A stretch of 64,000 nucleotides of DNA from Glaciecola sp047250385 (GTDB taxonomy: Bacteria > Pseudomonadota > Gammaproteobacteria > Enterobacterales > Alteromonadaceae), in the NCBI RefSeq assembly GCF_047250385.1, contig NZ_JBLBVM010000042.1, positions 1-64,000 of the forward strand, written 5' to 3'. This document shows positions 17,807 through 27,309 of the stretch, in pieces. A program made the translations under genes and the position numbers. How positions within the stretch are numbered: position 1 is the first letter of the stretch; the number at the start of each line of letters is the position of its first letter. The notes beneath the pieces are model-generated. The model worked only from the letters and a program-made list of their open reading frames with translations, ran no database searches and was not told the origin of the DNA.

Positions 17807-19282
17807 TTAGCTTACATCAATCATATGCACACTGCCATCAGCCGCAACTTCAGCGATTTGACCTTTAGGTTCTTCCAAAAACCAAACTGCACAGAATATC
17901 AGTAAGGCTGATGCTGAAATAACTAGGAAGAAAGTGCTATAGCTAACAAATGAAAGTACAGTGAGATAAGTGACCGCACCCACGTTGCCGTAAGCACCCG
18001 CCATACCAGCAATTTGGCCAGTCATTCTGCGTTTAACTAGAGGTACAATCGCAAAGACCGCCCCTTCGCCTGCTTGCACGAAGAATGAGCAACACATTGT
18101 GGCAATAACAGCAAGTGCTATCATCCAAGTACCGTTTATTTGACCTAGCACAAAGTAACCGACAGACAAACCGCCAATCAGAATCATGAGACTTTTACGG
18201 CGTCCAAAAGTATCAGAGAACCAACCACCTGTAGGACGCGCGACTAGGTTCATGAAAGCGAAACCAGATGCCAGTAAACCAGCTTTTACGGGGTCCAAAC
18301 CATCAAAGGTATCTAAGAAGAACAGTGGCAACATTGATACAACTGCGAGTTCAGAGCCAAAAGTAACGAAGTAAGCAACACTTAGAATCGCCACCTGCTT
18401 GAATTTGTATTTCTCTAGTTCCGGAACGCCGTGTTCTAAATTCTCCTTGTTCACTTTATGGATTTGCTGAGTTTGTACGGCGAATAAAATAACCAATGCG
18501 GCCCATAGTCCATACATCACATTAAACGTGAAAAGGTTAACGCCATCTGGAGAAAGTTTCCAAGCAAGGACGCCAAGTGCAGCATACATTGGTACATTAG
18601 TAATTAAGTAGAAGTAAAAATCGCGCTTGCTAGTCACTTCTAAACCGCCAGACTTTTTGGGCTTAAAGTAAGTAGAACCTTTTGGTGTATTACGTGCTTG
18701 GAAGTAGTAAAAGACACCGTAAACGAGAGTAAGCACACCTGTTGTGGCGAGTGCATATCTCCAACCATCGTCACCCCCATAGAACATAGCTAAGGTTGGT
18801 AAGGTCATGGCACCAGCTGCCGAACCAAAGTTACCCCAGCCGCCATAAATACCTTCTGCAATTCCAACTTGTTTCGCTGGGAACCACTCACCTACCATAC
18901 GAATACCAATGACGAAGCCTGCACCGACAAAACCAAGTAAGAATCTGAACAAGGCCAACTGGGCGTAACTGTCGGATAACGCAAAGCCAAAGCAAACGAA
19001 TGAAGAGCTAATTAATAAGCCGCTGAATACATGCCTGGGCCCAAACTTATCGACTAAAATTCCTACGGCTATGCGAGCGGGAATGGTTAGGGCAACGTTC
19101 AAGATAAGTAAAGCTTTCACCTGTGCTGTGGTTAAGTCAAAGGCCTCTTTTATGAAAACCATCAAAGGCGCGTGACTAAACCAAACCACAAAGGTTAGAA
19201 AAAAAGCAAACCACGTTATGTGAAGTGTTTTTATTTTAGGATCACTCAATTTAAACAGGTTGAGTTTGCTGTCTGTCGACAT
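17807..19282 (-). CDS. MFS nitrate/nitrite transporter of the NarK/NasA family
   Basis: This 491-residue protein has twelve predicted membrane helices. It carries the two nitrate-signature segments of the NNP family (GGWGNFGSAAGAMTLP in the first half, AGMAGAYGNVGAV in the second) and a nitrate-binding-type arginine in IGIRMVGEWF. It resembles NasA/NrtP-like importers more than the NarK antiporters. ATG 19282 follows the strong ribosome site TTGAGGAGCATAGA. The upstream 25-codon extension is therefore rejected. It diverges from a second transporter, and the shared 0.3-kb region holds candidate NarL sites. The kinase-phosphatase gene lies downstream. Confidence 0.92.
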   Translation of the reverse strand: MSTDSKLNLFKLSDPKIKTLHITWFAFFLTFVVWFSHAPLMVFIKEAFDLTTAQVKALLILNVALTIPARIAVGILVDKFGPRHVFSGLLISSSFVCFGFALSDSYAQLALFRFLLGFVGAGFVIGIRMVGEWFPAKQVGIAEGIYGGWGNFGSAAGAMTLPTLAMFYGGDDGWRYALATTGVLTLVYGVFYYFQARNTPKGSTYFKPKKSGGLEVTSKRDFYFYLITNVPMYAALGVLAWKLSPDGVNLFTFNVMYGLWAALVILFAVQTQQIHKVNKENLEHGVPELEKYKFKQVAILSVAYFVTFGSELAVVSMLPLFFLDTFDGLDPVKAGLLASGFAFMNLVARPTGGWFSDTFGRRKSLMILIGGLSVGYFVLGQINGTWMIALAVIATMCCSFFVQAGEGAVFAIVPLVKRRMTGQIAGMAGAYGNVGAVTYLTVLSFVSYSTFFLVISASALLIFCAVWFLEEPKGQIAEVAADGSVHMIDVS

Positions 19283-19364
19283 TCTATGCTCCTCAAGTGT
19301 GAATACCACACTCATTAATATTGTTAACTGCAAGCATAATGGCACGCTTTTCAACAATGTTTTA

Positions 19365-19476
19365 GTGATCCAGATCGGCTTTTAGGCTTCATCGAAAAAG
19401 CCTTAGCTCTTTGGTGGTAGTGTGCTTACAAGCTACATATGGCATGGATTGTGGGACTTATACCACTTAATGAGTA
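19365..19476. promoter_or_regulatory. Divergent promoter region with candidate NarL sites
   Basis: Two heptamer pairs in the 7-2-7 layout used by NarL/NarP are visible: TAGCTCT-TT-GGTGGTA (19404-19419) and TACCACT-TA-ATGAGTA (19461-19476). The second matches the consensus TACYYMT/AKRRGTA at 13 of 14 positions. A weak FNR-like half-conserved site, GTGATCCAGATCGG, lies at 19365-19378. They sit between the two divergent nitrate transporter genes. Confidence 0.55.
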
Positions 19477-19581
19477 GACGAAGTACCCGACTAAAAATTT
19501 ACTGACTAGTTAGGGTTATAGCAAAGTAAGTTTCATCGCTCTATAGTGTCAGCATGACGTGAACTTTGCGGCCTAGTAATT

Positions 19582-20859
19582 TTGAATACGGCAATAAAAC
19601 AACGAAAATCGACCATCGCGCTAATAATGGCCACTATAGTGTTTGCCGTTAATTTTTCAGTGTGGACCTTGTATTCTGTTATTGGAATTGAACTAAAGGC
19701 CGTCTTGTCCCTTTCTAGCACTGAACTTGGCTTGTTATTTTCAGCGCCAATATTAACTGGAGCACTTCTTCGATTGCCAGTTGGCATAATGTGCGAACGC
19801 TATTCACCTAAAATGCTCTTTGTTATACAAATGCTGATCCTCGTTCCGCCATTGTACTTCTTACCGGCAATTGAAAGTTTTCTCGGCTACTTAGCGATTG
19901 GACTCGTCATTGGTATATCAGGTGTGTCCTTTACTATTGGAATACGCTATCTAACAGATTGGTTCGATTCTGACGAACAAGGCACTGCTATGGGCGTGTT
20001 TGGTGCCGGAAATGCCGGTGCCGCTTTAAGTTTAATTATCGTACCTTATATCCGCGATATCTGGGGTTGGGACTATATCGGCTTGTTCTATTGCGTCATG
20101 GTGCTAATTGCTTGCCTTTGCTTCTGGTTGTTTGCACCTTCAACACCTGAATATTTGAACAATAAACCAAAACAATCACTCGCCTTTTTTATAAAGCCTT
20201 TTAAGCACGCAAAAGTATGGCGTTTTGGCTTGTATTACTACTTTGTGTTTGGCAGCTTCCTAGCGTTGCTCCTTTGGCTGCCACAATACTACGTAAACGC
20301 ATACCAACTAAGCTTTAACCAATCAATGGGACTAACTCTTCTATTCGTAACAAGTTCTAGTATGGCCCGCGCTGCCGGAGGTTGGTTTGCTGATCGATTT
20401 GGTGCACGAAATATCAACTGGGGCGTATTTTGGATCTGTCTCATTTGCTTATTTTTCTTAAGTTATCCACCTACTACTATGACAATTCATGGTGTATCGA
20501 AAGATGTTGTACTAAACATCGAATTGAATGTTTGGATATTCACCTTACTGCTTCTTATCATTGGTTTAGCACAGGGCTTTGGCCGCGCCAGCGTGTATAA
20601 GTTAATCAACGATTATTATCCTGAACAGATGGGAAGCGTTGGCGGCTTAGTGGCCATGCTAGGCGCACTTGGAGGCTGCACATTACCGATCTTATTCGGA
20701 GCAGCCGTCGATCTTATTGGCGTACATAGCGCCTGCTTCATGATTCTGTATGGTGTATTGGCAGTGTGCATGCTGTTGATGCATTTTGCTATTAAGCGTG
20801 AACGTTACAATGCGCGTGTTAAGCACGCCAATCAGCACAATTTTTTGGAAATGGATTAA
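19582..20859 (+). CDS. MFS nitrate/nitrite transporter, second copy of the NarK family
   Basis: This 425-residue protein has twelve helices and NNP signatures (GVFGAGNAGAALSLI and GSVGGLVAMLGALGG). Its compact size suggests the NarK1-like proton/nitrate symporter group, but that is inferred. Motif A-type LPVGIMCERYSP and WFADRFGARN loops are present. The start is probably the TTG at 19582 (MNTAIKQRK), because the next ATG (19627) would remove part of the first helix. It is followed after 2 bp by nnrS and is probably co-transcribed with it. Confidence 0.9.
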   Translation: MNTAIKQRKSTIALIMATIVFAVNFSVWTLYSVIGIELKAVLSLSSTELGLLFSAPILTGALLRLPVGIMCERYSPKMLFVIQMLILVPPLYFLPAIESFLGYLAIGLVIGISGVSFTIGIRYLTDWFDSDEQGTAMGVFGAGNAGAALSLIIVPYIRDIWGWDYIGLFYCVMVLIACLCFWLFAPSTPEYLNNKPKQSLAFFIKPFKHAKVWRFGLYYYFVFGSFLALLLWLPQYYVNAYQLSFNQSMGLTLLFVTSSSMARAAGGWFADRFGARNINWGVFWICLICLFFLSYPPTTMTIHGVSKDVVLNIELNVWIFTLLLLIIGLAQGFGRASVYKLINDYYPEQMGSVGGLVAMLGALGGCTLPILFGAAVDLIGVHSACFMILYGVLAVCMLLMHFAIKRERYNARVKHANQHNFLEMD

Positions 20860-20861
20860 CA

Positions 20862-22061
20862 ATGATCAACATCACTGATTTAAAGAAAGAAGAGCAACTG
20901 TTGCCACTTTTGAGACTTGGCTTTAGACCTTTCTTTTTGTTTGGCAGCATCTTCGCATTTTTTGCTATTGCCGTTTGGACACTGACACTAGCTGGAGTTT
21001 TTTCACCCACGCCCTTAAATGGTACGTTTTGGTGGCACAGCCATGAAATGCTATTTGGCTTCGTTCCGGCGATAATTGCCGGCTTTTTACTTACGGCCGT
21101 GCAAACATGGACGGGCATACCCAGTGTGAAAGGCAATAAGCTACTATTCTTAGTGATTGTTTGGGTCGCGGCACGCTTTCTTATTCTTGCAAATATCGAT
21201 ATCTCGATTTATGTCGTCATGCTAATTGATTTGTCGTTTCTACCTTTAACGGGTTTGTTTTTAGGGCTTCCACTTTTCAAGATAAAACAATACAGGAACA
21301 TGGTGTTCCTACCTGTTCTTGCACTAATGGCTTTCGCTAATTTACTCAGCTACCTTCCACACTTTGAATATAATAGCGAATTAAGTACTAGAGGTTTCCA
21401 CGCTATGGTAATACTGACAACAGTCATGGTTGCCTTGCTTGGCGGCCGAGTAATCCCCATGTTCACTGCAAATGGCACGGGAACGCAAAAAGTACAGCCT
21501 GTTAAATGGTTAGAATTGTCTTCTATGACAAGCTTATTCGTGATTCTGGGCTTTTTCATGACAGGACAAACTCAGTTCACACTGGCATTGAGTATTGTTT
21601 GTTTCATTAGCGGATGTTTGCATCTCTTTCGTATTCTTCGTTGGCGCGTATGGCTTACTTTCGCGGTTCCATTAGTCTGGGTTTTACACTTAACCATCAT
21701 ATTCATACCCATTGGCCTATTTATGTTGGCTGCTCACTTTGCTTTCGGTACTATTATGTTGAGCACTGCACTGCATGCTTTAACTGTCGGCGTTATTGGT
21801 GGAATGATTATCGCAATGATGTCTCGGGTGTCACTAGGTCATACTGGCCGAATGCTGAAGGCATCCCCAATTATTGTGTTCGGCTTCGTTAGTATTTTAT
21901 TAGCAGCCTTCGTAAGAAGCATACTGACTGTGTTTATACCTGAATACATCACTCAAATATGGTTAGTATCTGGTGCGCTTTGGTGCGTCACCTTTGCATG
22001 TTTTATTTGGGTGTATTTGCCTATATTGAGCGCACCGAGGGTTGATGGGCGTCCTGGATAA
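20862..22061 (+). CDS. nnrS: NnrS family heme-copper membrane protein
   Basis: NnrS proteins are twelve-helix, heme-containing membrane proteins that help cells withstand nitric oxide. They are usually part of NO-responsive nitrate or denitrification regulons. The 399-residue protein contains RLGFRPFFLFGSIFA at the N-terminus, FWWHSHEMLFGF with ligand-type histidines, MVALLGGRVIPMFTANG in the middle, and the typical C-terminus SAPRVDGRPG, so it is full length. The ATG follows the transporter stop by 2 bp. Its place in an operon with a nitrate transporter suggests protection during nitrate respiration. Confidence 0.93.
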   Translation: MINITDLKKEEQLLPLLRLGFRPFFLFGSIFAFFAIAVWTLTLAGVFSPTPLNGTFWWHSHEMLFGFVPAIIAGFLLTAVQTWTGIPSVKGNKLLFLVIVWVAARFLILANIDISIYVVMLIDLSFLPLTGLFLGLPLFKIKQYRNMVFLPVLALMAFANLLSYLPHFEYNSELSTRGFHAMVILTTVMVALLGGRVIPMFTANGTGTQKVQPVKWLELSSMTSLFVILGFFMTGQTQFTLALSIVCFISGCLHLFRILRWRVWLTFAVPLVWVLHLTIIFIPIGLFMLAAHFAFGTIMLSTALHALTVGVIGGMIIAMMSRVSLGHTGRMLKASPIIVFGFVSILLAAFVRSILTVFIPEYITQIWLVSGALWCVTFACFIWVYLPILSAPRVDGRPG

Positions 22062-22063
22062 TT

Positions 22064-22216
22064 AATCACGATGCTAACTCCGTAGCGACACCAGAGAATT
22101 GGAAAGAAGGCGATGAAGTTATAGTACCTCCACCATATACTGTTGAAGATGCTATCGGTCGAAAAGATAAAGGTTATAACTACGTCGATTGGTATTTCAG
22201 CAAAAAATCCCTGTAA
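22064..22216 (+). pseudogene. Truncated 3' remnant of a peroxiredoxin gene
   Basis: Directly after the nnrS stop a 50-codon open frame without a start codon encodes the C-terminal tail of a peroxiredoxin. It contains SVATPENWKEGDEVIVPPP followed by a charged helix and YNYVDWYFSKKSL, ending at TAA. Typical relatives carry VATPxNWxPGDxVIVPPP just before the end. The thioredoxin-fold core with its peroxidatic cysteine is gone. Its terminator survives at 22228-22258. It probably marks a deletion or insertion boundary of the transporter-nnrS block. Confidence 0.8.
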
Positions 22217-22227
22217 GTTAGCCCGAC

Positions 22228-22258
22228 TGAGTCCGAGTTATTTCGGACTCATTTTTTT
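22228..22258 (+). terminator. Rho-independent terminator
   Basis: TGAGTCCGA-gttatt-TCGGACTCA forms a perfect nine-pair stem followed by seven T. It originally ended the peroxiredoxin gene and now would end the transporter-nnrS operon. Confidence 0.93.
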
Positions 22259-22292
22259 CAACAACAGTTTTAAGCAAATAATCTCCGTACTT

Positions 22293-22832
22293 CTACCCAT
22301 TTTTCTTTTCATCGATCAATACCGACAGCATTTTCTCAATATTTTGGACGCTTTGAGTCAGTCCTGCTAGGTCACCGGTAGAAGAGGCATCTTCAATAAC
22401 AGCGGGTTTATCGCCAGACAGTTTGTCTTTTTGCTCAAGAATAGCCTCTCTAAATGCATCTGCTTCGTTAATACCGACTAATGATACTAGTGCACCGGTA
22501 CCCGATTGACCCGCAGTTTCAAAGCTAAGTTGATACAAACCAAAAAGACGCATAATTGGGCCTTGGATTAGCGCGACGTCGGTAATTTTTTCAAGTGGAA
22601 TCGATTTTTCGACAACAAACACAATGCCTCGTTTTACCACTAACTTGCGTTCAAGTAGTCTGGCCGACATTGCATCAAGCATCTTGCCTGAAATCATCCA
22701 AACAATGATTGCTACAATTGGAATAAAGGCAATACCCACAATAGTCAACGCACTTACAAACACCCACGATAAGACCCAGTAACTTTTAACTTTTGGATTA
22801 AAGCTAGCTTGAAGTAAGCATTTTTCTTCCAT
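22293..22832 (-). CDS. Membrane protein with bacterial PH (bPH_2/YdbS-like) domain
   Basis: This 179-residue protein has two adjacent transmembrane helices (about 18-52) and then a bPH_2 domain (about 53-135). The domain contains LLERKLVVKRGIVFVVEKSIPLEKITDV in family style, with GPIMRLFGLYQLSFETAG after it. A polar C-terminal tail follows, with a short helix. Such proteins are conserved but their function is unknown, with links to membrane stress in some bacteria. The ATG has the site AGGAAAGATC. It runs toward the terminator at 22228-22258. Confidence 0.82.
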   Translation of the reverse strand: MEEKCLLQASFNPKVKSYWVLSWVFVSALTIVGIAFIPIVAIIVWMISGKMLDAMSARLLERKLVVKRGIVFVVEKSIPLEKITDVALIQGPIMRLFGLYQLSFETAGQSGTGALVSLVGINEADAFREAILEQKDKLSGDKPAVIEDASSTGDLAGLTQSVQNIEKMLSVLIDEKKNG

Positions 22833-23050
22833 GATCTTTCCTTATCTGCTCAGTGAATTTAAAGGTGAAGAATGTATGTTCATCATATCATTTATTATAC
22901 AAGATGCACTCACTTAGTACATGCATGATATATGAAAAGTGAGGGCTACTAAGCGGGTATAATAAGAGCTTCAAGAACACTACTTTAGTTGCATAGAGTC
23001 GGCATATAGTTTATTTTGCCTTCATTCATACCAACAATAAATAAGAATAT

Positions 23051-26000
23051 ATGAAACGATTATTTTGTTCCTTTGCCTTAGCAATTTTAAGTTTTTCAAG
23101 CGCTGCTGAGATCAATCCTCAGTGGATTAGCTACCCAGCGATTTCACCCGATGGCAGTAGTATTGCATTTACTTATAAAGGCGACATTTATTCCGTACCT
23201 GCAAACGGCGGGCAAGCAAATCGCTTAACTTTTCACAAAGCGCATGACTACCGACCCGTTTGGAGTAGCGATAGCAAAAACATCGCATTCGCCTCCGATC
23301 GCTACGGTAATTTTGATGTCTATTTAATGAGTGCGCTAGGCGGGACAGCAACAAGACTTACCTATCATTCAAGTGACGAGGAACCTTACACATTTAACGT
23401 CGATAATACGGCTATTTTATTCAAAGGGCGCAGAATGGATAGTGCGCAAAATCGCCAATATCCGACTTCCCGTTTACCAGAACTTTATTCCATCCCAACT
23501 AAAGGTGGTAGAGTTGAGCAAGTGTTGACAGTCCCTGCTGAGAGTGTTCAGTTTAATAAGAAAGGCGACCAGTTTGTTTATCAAGATGCAGGTGCTGATA
23601 ACTATTGGCGTAAACACCATCTTAGTGCGGCCACTCGCGATATTTGGACTTACGATACGAAAAGCGGCAGACACACACAAATCACGCGTTTTATTGGTGA
23701 AGACCGCAATCCAATTTATTCCGATAACGATCAAAGCATTTATTATTTAAGTGAACAAAGCGGCACTTTCAACGTGCACAAGTTGAGTTTAAATAAGCCA
23801 GAGAAGACAGAGCAAATTACTGACTTTGACTTGCACCCAGTTCGCTTCTTATCAAAAGCAAAAAACACGCTAGCTTTCAGCTACCATGGTGAATTATTCA
23901 CGATGAAGGAAGGTGCTAAACCTCAAAAGCTCAAAGTGAGTATTCGTACCCAAGATATTCAAAACAGTGAAGACTTACTTGCCATTAATGGTGAAATTTC
24001 CGATATGGCAATATCACCCAATGGTAAAGAGATCGCGTTTATTTCGAGAGGTGAAGTATTTGTTACTTCTGACGATGGCAGCTTTACTAAGCAAATAACG
24101 CACACTGCGGCAAAAGAGGCGTCGGTTAGTTTCTCACCTAAGGGGGATTACCTTATATATGCATCAGAGCGTGGTGGTAAATGGAGTATATTCAAAGCCA
24201 ATAAAGTAAGAGAACAGGAACCCTTCTTTTACGCCGCTACCCTAATTGAAGAATCTGCAGTATTAGACAATCAAAAAGACAATTATCAACCTAAGATATC
24301 GCCCGATGGTAAGCTCCTTGCCTTCGTTGAGGACCGTCGCACAATCAAAGTGATGGATTTTGAAACGACAAAAAGCGTGACTGTACTAACACCTGAGGAC
24401 AGCATTCATTGGAGTGATGGCGATCAAGTATTCAGCTGGAGCCCCGACAGTCAGTGGATTATGTATCAACTTAGCAAATATATGCAGAATGCAGATATCG
24501 CGCTGCTAAGTGCAAGTGGCGATCAAGATAAGCGTATGTTGATTGAGAGTGGCTACTACGATTCTTCACCCAAATGGGTAAATGATGGCAAGCAGATTAT
24601 ATGGTTTAGTAACCGTGAAGGTTTGAAGAGTTATGCCACCAGCGGTCGCAGCCAAAGCGATGTCTATACTCTGTTCTTTACGCAGGAAGAATGGGATAAA
24701 TTCAACTTAAGTAAGGAAGATTTTGCTCTTTTAGAGGCGATAGAAGACGCACAAAAAGAAGCTGAAAAATCAGATGACGATAAGAAGGACGAGGACAAAA
24801 AAGACGATAAAGATAAAAAAGATGACGAGAAAAAAGAAATCGCTAAGCTGGAAGTTGATTGGAAAGGCTTAGACCGACGCGTTAAACGTTTAACTATTCA
24901 CTCATCTAACCTATCCGATGCAGTCCTTAATAAAGAAGCGGACAAGTTATATTACTTGTCGCAGTTTGAAGATAAATACGATTTGTGGGAAACCGATCTT
25001 CGCACGCAAGACACGAAGAAAACATTGTCACTTGGCGCATCGAACGGCAGCTTAATGTGGGATCCTAAAATGGAAAACCTGTATTTGCTCAGCAGGGGCT
25101 CTATCGCAAAAATTGATTTGAAAGCCGGTAAAAAAGAAGGGATCAGCATTAGTGAAAAAATGCTAGTGGATCAAAATGAGATCCGCCAAAACGAATTTGA
25201 TCATGTCTGGTTAAGAACTTCAAAAATATTCTATGAACCGACTTTCCACGGTATCGATTGGGAGCTAATGCGCAAAGAATATAAACCTAAGGTTGCTCAC
25301 GTTGCTACTCCAAATGAATTCGCTCACTTACTAAGTGAAATGCTAGGTGAATTGAATGTCTCTCATTCTGGCTCGGGCGCTCGCTCATCTTCAGCTAATG
25401 CAGACAGCACAGCTGCATTGGGTGTTTTCTATGACTTTGCGTATAAGGGCGACGGTATAAAAATAACTGAAGTGATCACCGATGGTCCTTTAGATAAAGC
25501 TAAATTCAATGTAAAAGCTGGTGATATCATTACCAAGATAGACAACCAAGCTATTACGCAAGACATTGATTGGCCAATTCTATTGAATCGCAAAGAAGGT
25601 AAGTTTGTGCTTCTTGAGCTTTATGATGAAGCGAGCAAAAGCACATCTCAAATAACCGTCAAACCAATTAGTTTAGGCGACGAAGGCCGCTTGCTGTATC
25701 AACGCTATTTGAAAGTGAACGAAGACGAAGTGCTTGCTCGAAGCAATGGCCAACTTGGTTATGTGCATCTACCAAGTATGTCTGACGCTCCATATCGCAG
25801 TATATACGACGACATGATGGGCCGCTTCTTTAACAAAAAAGCGATGGTTGTTGATGCGCGCAATAATGGTGGTGGCGACTTAGTTGCAGACTTAGCGATG
25901 TTCTTTACTGGCGAATCCTTCCTGACATATGCAACGGCAGACAGAGTAATGGGTGGTGAGCCCACCTCTCGTTATACCAAACCGGTCATTTCTCTATTTA

Positions 26001-26299
26001 ATGAATCGATGTATAGCGACGGGCATTGTTATGCAAGCGGATATACCGATTTAAAAATAGGTAAGTCGGTAGGCATGCCAGTACCAGGCACTTGCAGCTT
26101 TGCAGGTTGGGAGCGCCTCTCGGATGGTGTCTATTGGGGCGTAGTGCCGATTAGCGCGAAAAACAAAGCGGGTGAATGGCTAGAGAACAATCAAACCTCA
26201 CCCGATATCATCATTAAAAACCTTCCAGGTATCGTTGATAAAGGCCGTGATCAGCAGTTAGAGCGTGCCATTGACGAAATGCTGAAGGATCTGAAATAA
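23051..26299 (+). CDS. Tricorn-like protease, S41 family, exported
   Basis: The 1082-residue protein has a signal peptide (about 1-19). Two WD40-like beta-propeller sections follow, with repeats such as ISPDGSSIAF, SPNGKEIAFIS and SPDGKLLAFVED. An acidic/lysine linker is at about 571-596, a PDZ domain at about 775-860, and a C-terminal S41 protease with RNNGGGDLVADL. The probable nucleophile is Ser989 in MYSDGHCY. Tricorn proteases degrade oligopeptides released by other proteases, and here the export signal points to the periplasm. Length and domain order agree with bacterial tricorn homologues. A terminator follows directly. Confidence 0.9.
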   Translation: MKRLFCSFALAILSFSSAAEINPQWISYPAISPDGSSIAFTYKGDIYSVPANGGQANRLTFHKAHDYRPVWSSDSKNIAFASDRYGNFDVYLMSALGGTATRLTYHSSDEEPYTFNVDNTAILFKGRRMDSAQNRQYPTSRLPELYSIPTKGGRVEQVLTVPAESVQFNKKGDQFVYQDAGADNYWRKHHLSAATRDIWTYDTKSGRHTQITRFIGEDRNPIYSDNDQSIYYLSEQSGTFNVHKLSLNKPEKTEQITDFDLHPVRFLSKAKNTLAFSYHGELFTMKEGAKPQKLKVSIRTQDIQNSEDLLAINGEISDMAISPNGKEIAFISRGEVFVTSDDGSFTKQITHTAAKEASVSFSPKGDYLIYASERGGKWSIFKANKVREQEPFFYAATLIEESAVLDNQKDNYQPKISPDGKLLAFVEDRRTIKVMDFETTKSVTVLTPEDSIHWSDGDQVFSWSPDSQWIMYQLSKYMQNADIALLSASGDQDKRMLIESGYYDSSPKWVNDGKQIIWFSNREGLKSYATSGRSQSDVYTLFFTQEEWDKFNLSKEDFALLEAIEDAQKEAEKSDDDKKDEDKKDDKDKKDDEKKEIAKLEVDWKGLDRRVKRLTIHSSNLSDAVLNKEADKLYYLSQFEDKYDLWETDLRTQDTKKTLSLGASNGSLMWDPKMENLYLLSRGSIAKIDLKAGKKEGISISEKMLVDQNEIRQNEFDHVWLRTSKIFYEPTFHGIDWELMRKEYKPKVAHVATPNEFAHLLSEMLGELNVSHSGSGARSSSANADSTAALGVFYDFAYKGDGIKITEVITDGPLDKAKFNVKAGDIITKIDNQAITQDIDWPILLNRKEGKFVLLELYDEASKSTSQITVKPISLGDEGRLLYQRYLKVNEDEVLARSNGQLGYVHLPSMSDAPYRSIYDDMMGRFFNKKAMVVDARNNGGGDLVADLAMFFTGESFLTYATADRVMGGEPTSRYTKPVISLFNESMYSDGHCYASGYTDLKIGKSVGMPVPGTCSFAGWERLSDGVYWGVVPISAKNKAGEWLENNQTSPDIIIKNLPGIVDKGRDQQLERAIDEMLKDLK

Positions 26300-26313
26300 G
26301 CAACAAGATGAAG

Positions 26314-26363
26314 GCGTGAATACCTTGGCCAATTTGGTCTTTGGAGTTCACGCTTTCTTTTTG
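26314..26363 (+). terminator. Terminator after the tricorn-like gene
   Basis: GCGTGAA (26314-26320) pairs with TTCACGC (26347-26353), with an inner TTGGCC/GG-type pairing in the loop, followed by TTTCTTTTTG. Confidence 0.75.
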
Positions 26364-26454
26364 ATTTTAAGCCTTGCCACATATGAAACACAAAGTTAGA
26401 GTTAAGGGCCTGCAATCAATTAACTTGCCTAATCTCAATGAAACACTTCTATCC

Positions 26455-27258
26455 ATGAAACACTTCAACTACATATTGCTCATTATTGCGATTTCACTCT
26501 CGACAAAGTCATTCGCAGACAATATATCCGAGCTATCCGACAAGCAATTGCACACTATCGGTCAAAAAATTTACCACAATGAAACCGGTAGCAATCCTGA
26601 GTATTTAATTGCTTGGAACAAAGGCGAAGCTTTTGCTAGCTTAGGCTTAGGACACTTCATTTGGTTTCCAGAGGGTACGGACAGTCGATTCACGGAAACA
26701 TTCCCAAGCTTATTGCATTATATGCAGTCAAAAGGCGTGGACATTCCTGCGTGGTTACAAAAGCAAAAACACTGTCCTTGGCAAACTAAAGAAGATTTCA
26801 TAAAAGCAAAGAATAGTAAGCAAATGCAAGATTTACGGCATTTACTCATATCTACATTTGAACATCAGCTTAGGTTTATTCAGCAACGCATGCGCCAATC
26901 TTTGCCACTGATGTTAGCCACTCTGGATAGCCCTGAATCTAAAATACGCGTCGCGGGGCGTTTCGAAGCGCTTACTGCAAACGACTTAGGCATGTATTCA
27001 TTGATTGATTACGTGAACTTTAAAGGAGAAGGCACTTCAGAGACCGAAAAGTATAACAATCAAGGTTGGGGCTTATTGCAGGTACTTCTCAATATGCAAG
27101 ATGATGCAGATAACCCGCATATGGCTTTCTCTCGCTCCTGCGATGCCATGCTCACTCGCAGAGTAGAAAACTCCCCACAACGAGACGTTGAACAAAACTG
27201 GCTTGCTGGCTGGCGTAGACGCTGTGCTACTTATAATGATGTGAATACATTGGAATAG
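26455..27258 (+). CDS. Exported protein of unknown function, lysozyme-like features
   Basis: This 267-residue protein begins with a clear signal peptide (MKHFNYILLIIAISLSTKSFA). I chose this ATG over the longer frame from 26374, which would bury the signal. The mature part starts with IGQKIYHNETGSN, then AFASLGLGHFIWFPEGT. A glutamate near the start followed by GxGHFIW recalls lysozyme-like muramidases, but I do not recognise the family with certainty. Cysteines occur at HCPW, SRSC and RRRC and might form disulfides. It follows the tricorn gene after a terminator, so it is probably independent. Confidence 0.6.
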   Translation: MKHFNYILLIIAISLSTKSFADNISELSDKQLHTIGQKIYHNETGSNPEYLIAWNKGEAFASLGLGHFIWFPEGTDSRFTETFPSLLHYMQSKGVDIPAWLQKQKHCPWQTKEDFIKAKNSKQMQDLRHLLISTFEHQLRFIQQRMRQSLPLMLATLDSPESKIRVAGRFEALTANDLGMYSLIDYVNFKGEGTSETEKYNNQGWGLLQVLLNMQDDADNPHMAFSRSCDAMLTRRVENSPQRDVEQNWLAGWRRRCATYNDVNTLE

Positions 27259-27309
27259 CCCTAGATATTTTAAAGCTTTAAGCATTCTCTTTCATTCAGT
27301 GCACTTTTT

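Noticed and set aside
19283..19357. Longer start for the nitrate transporter
   Set aside because: A strong ribosome site (GAGGAG) precedes ATG 19282 and no transporter needs the extra 25 residues.
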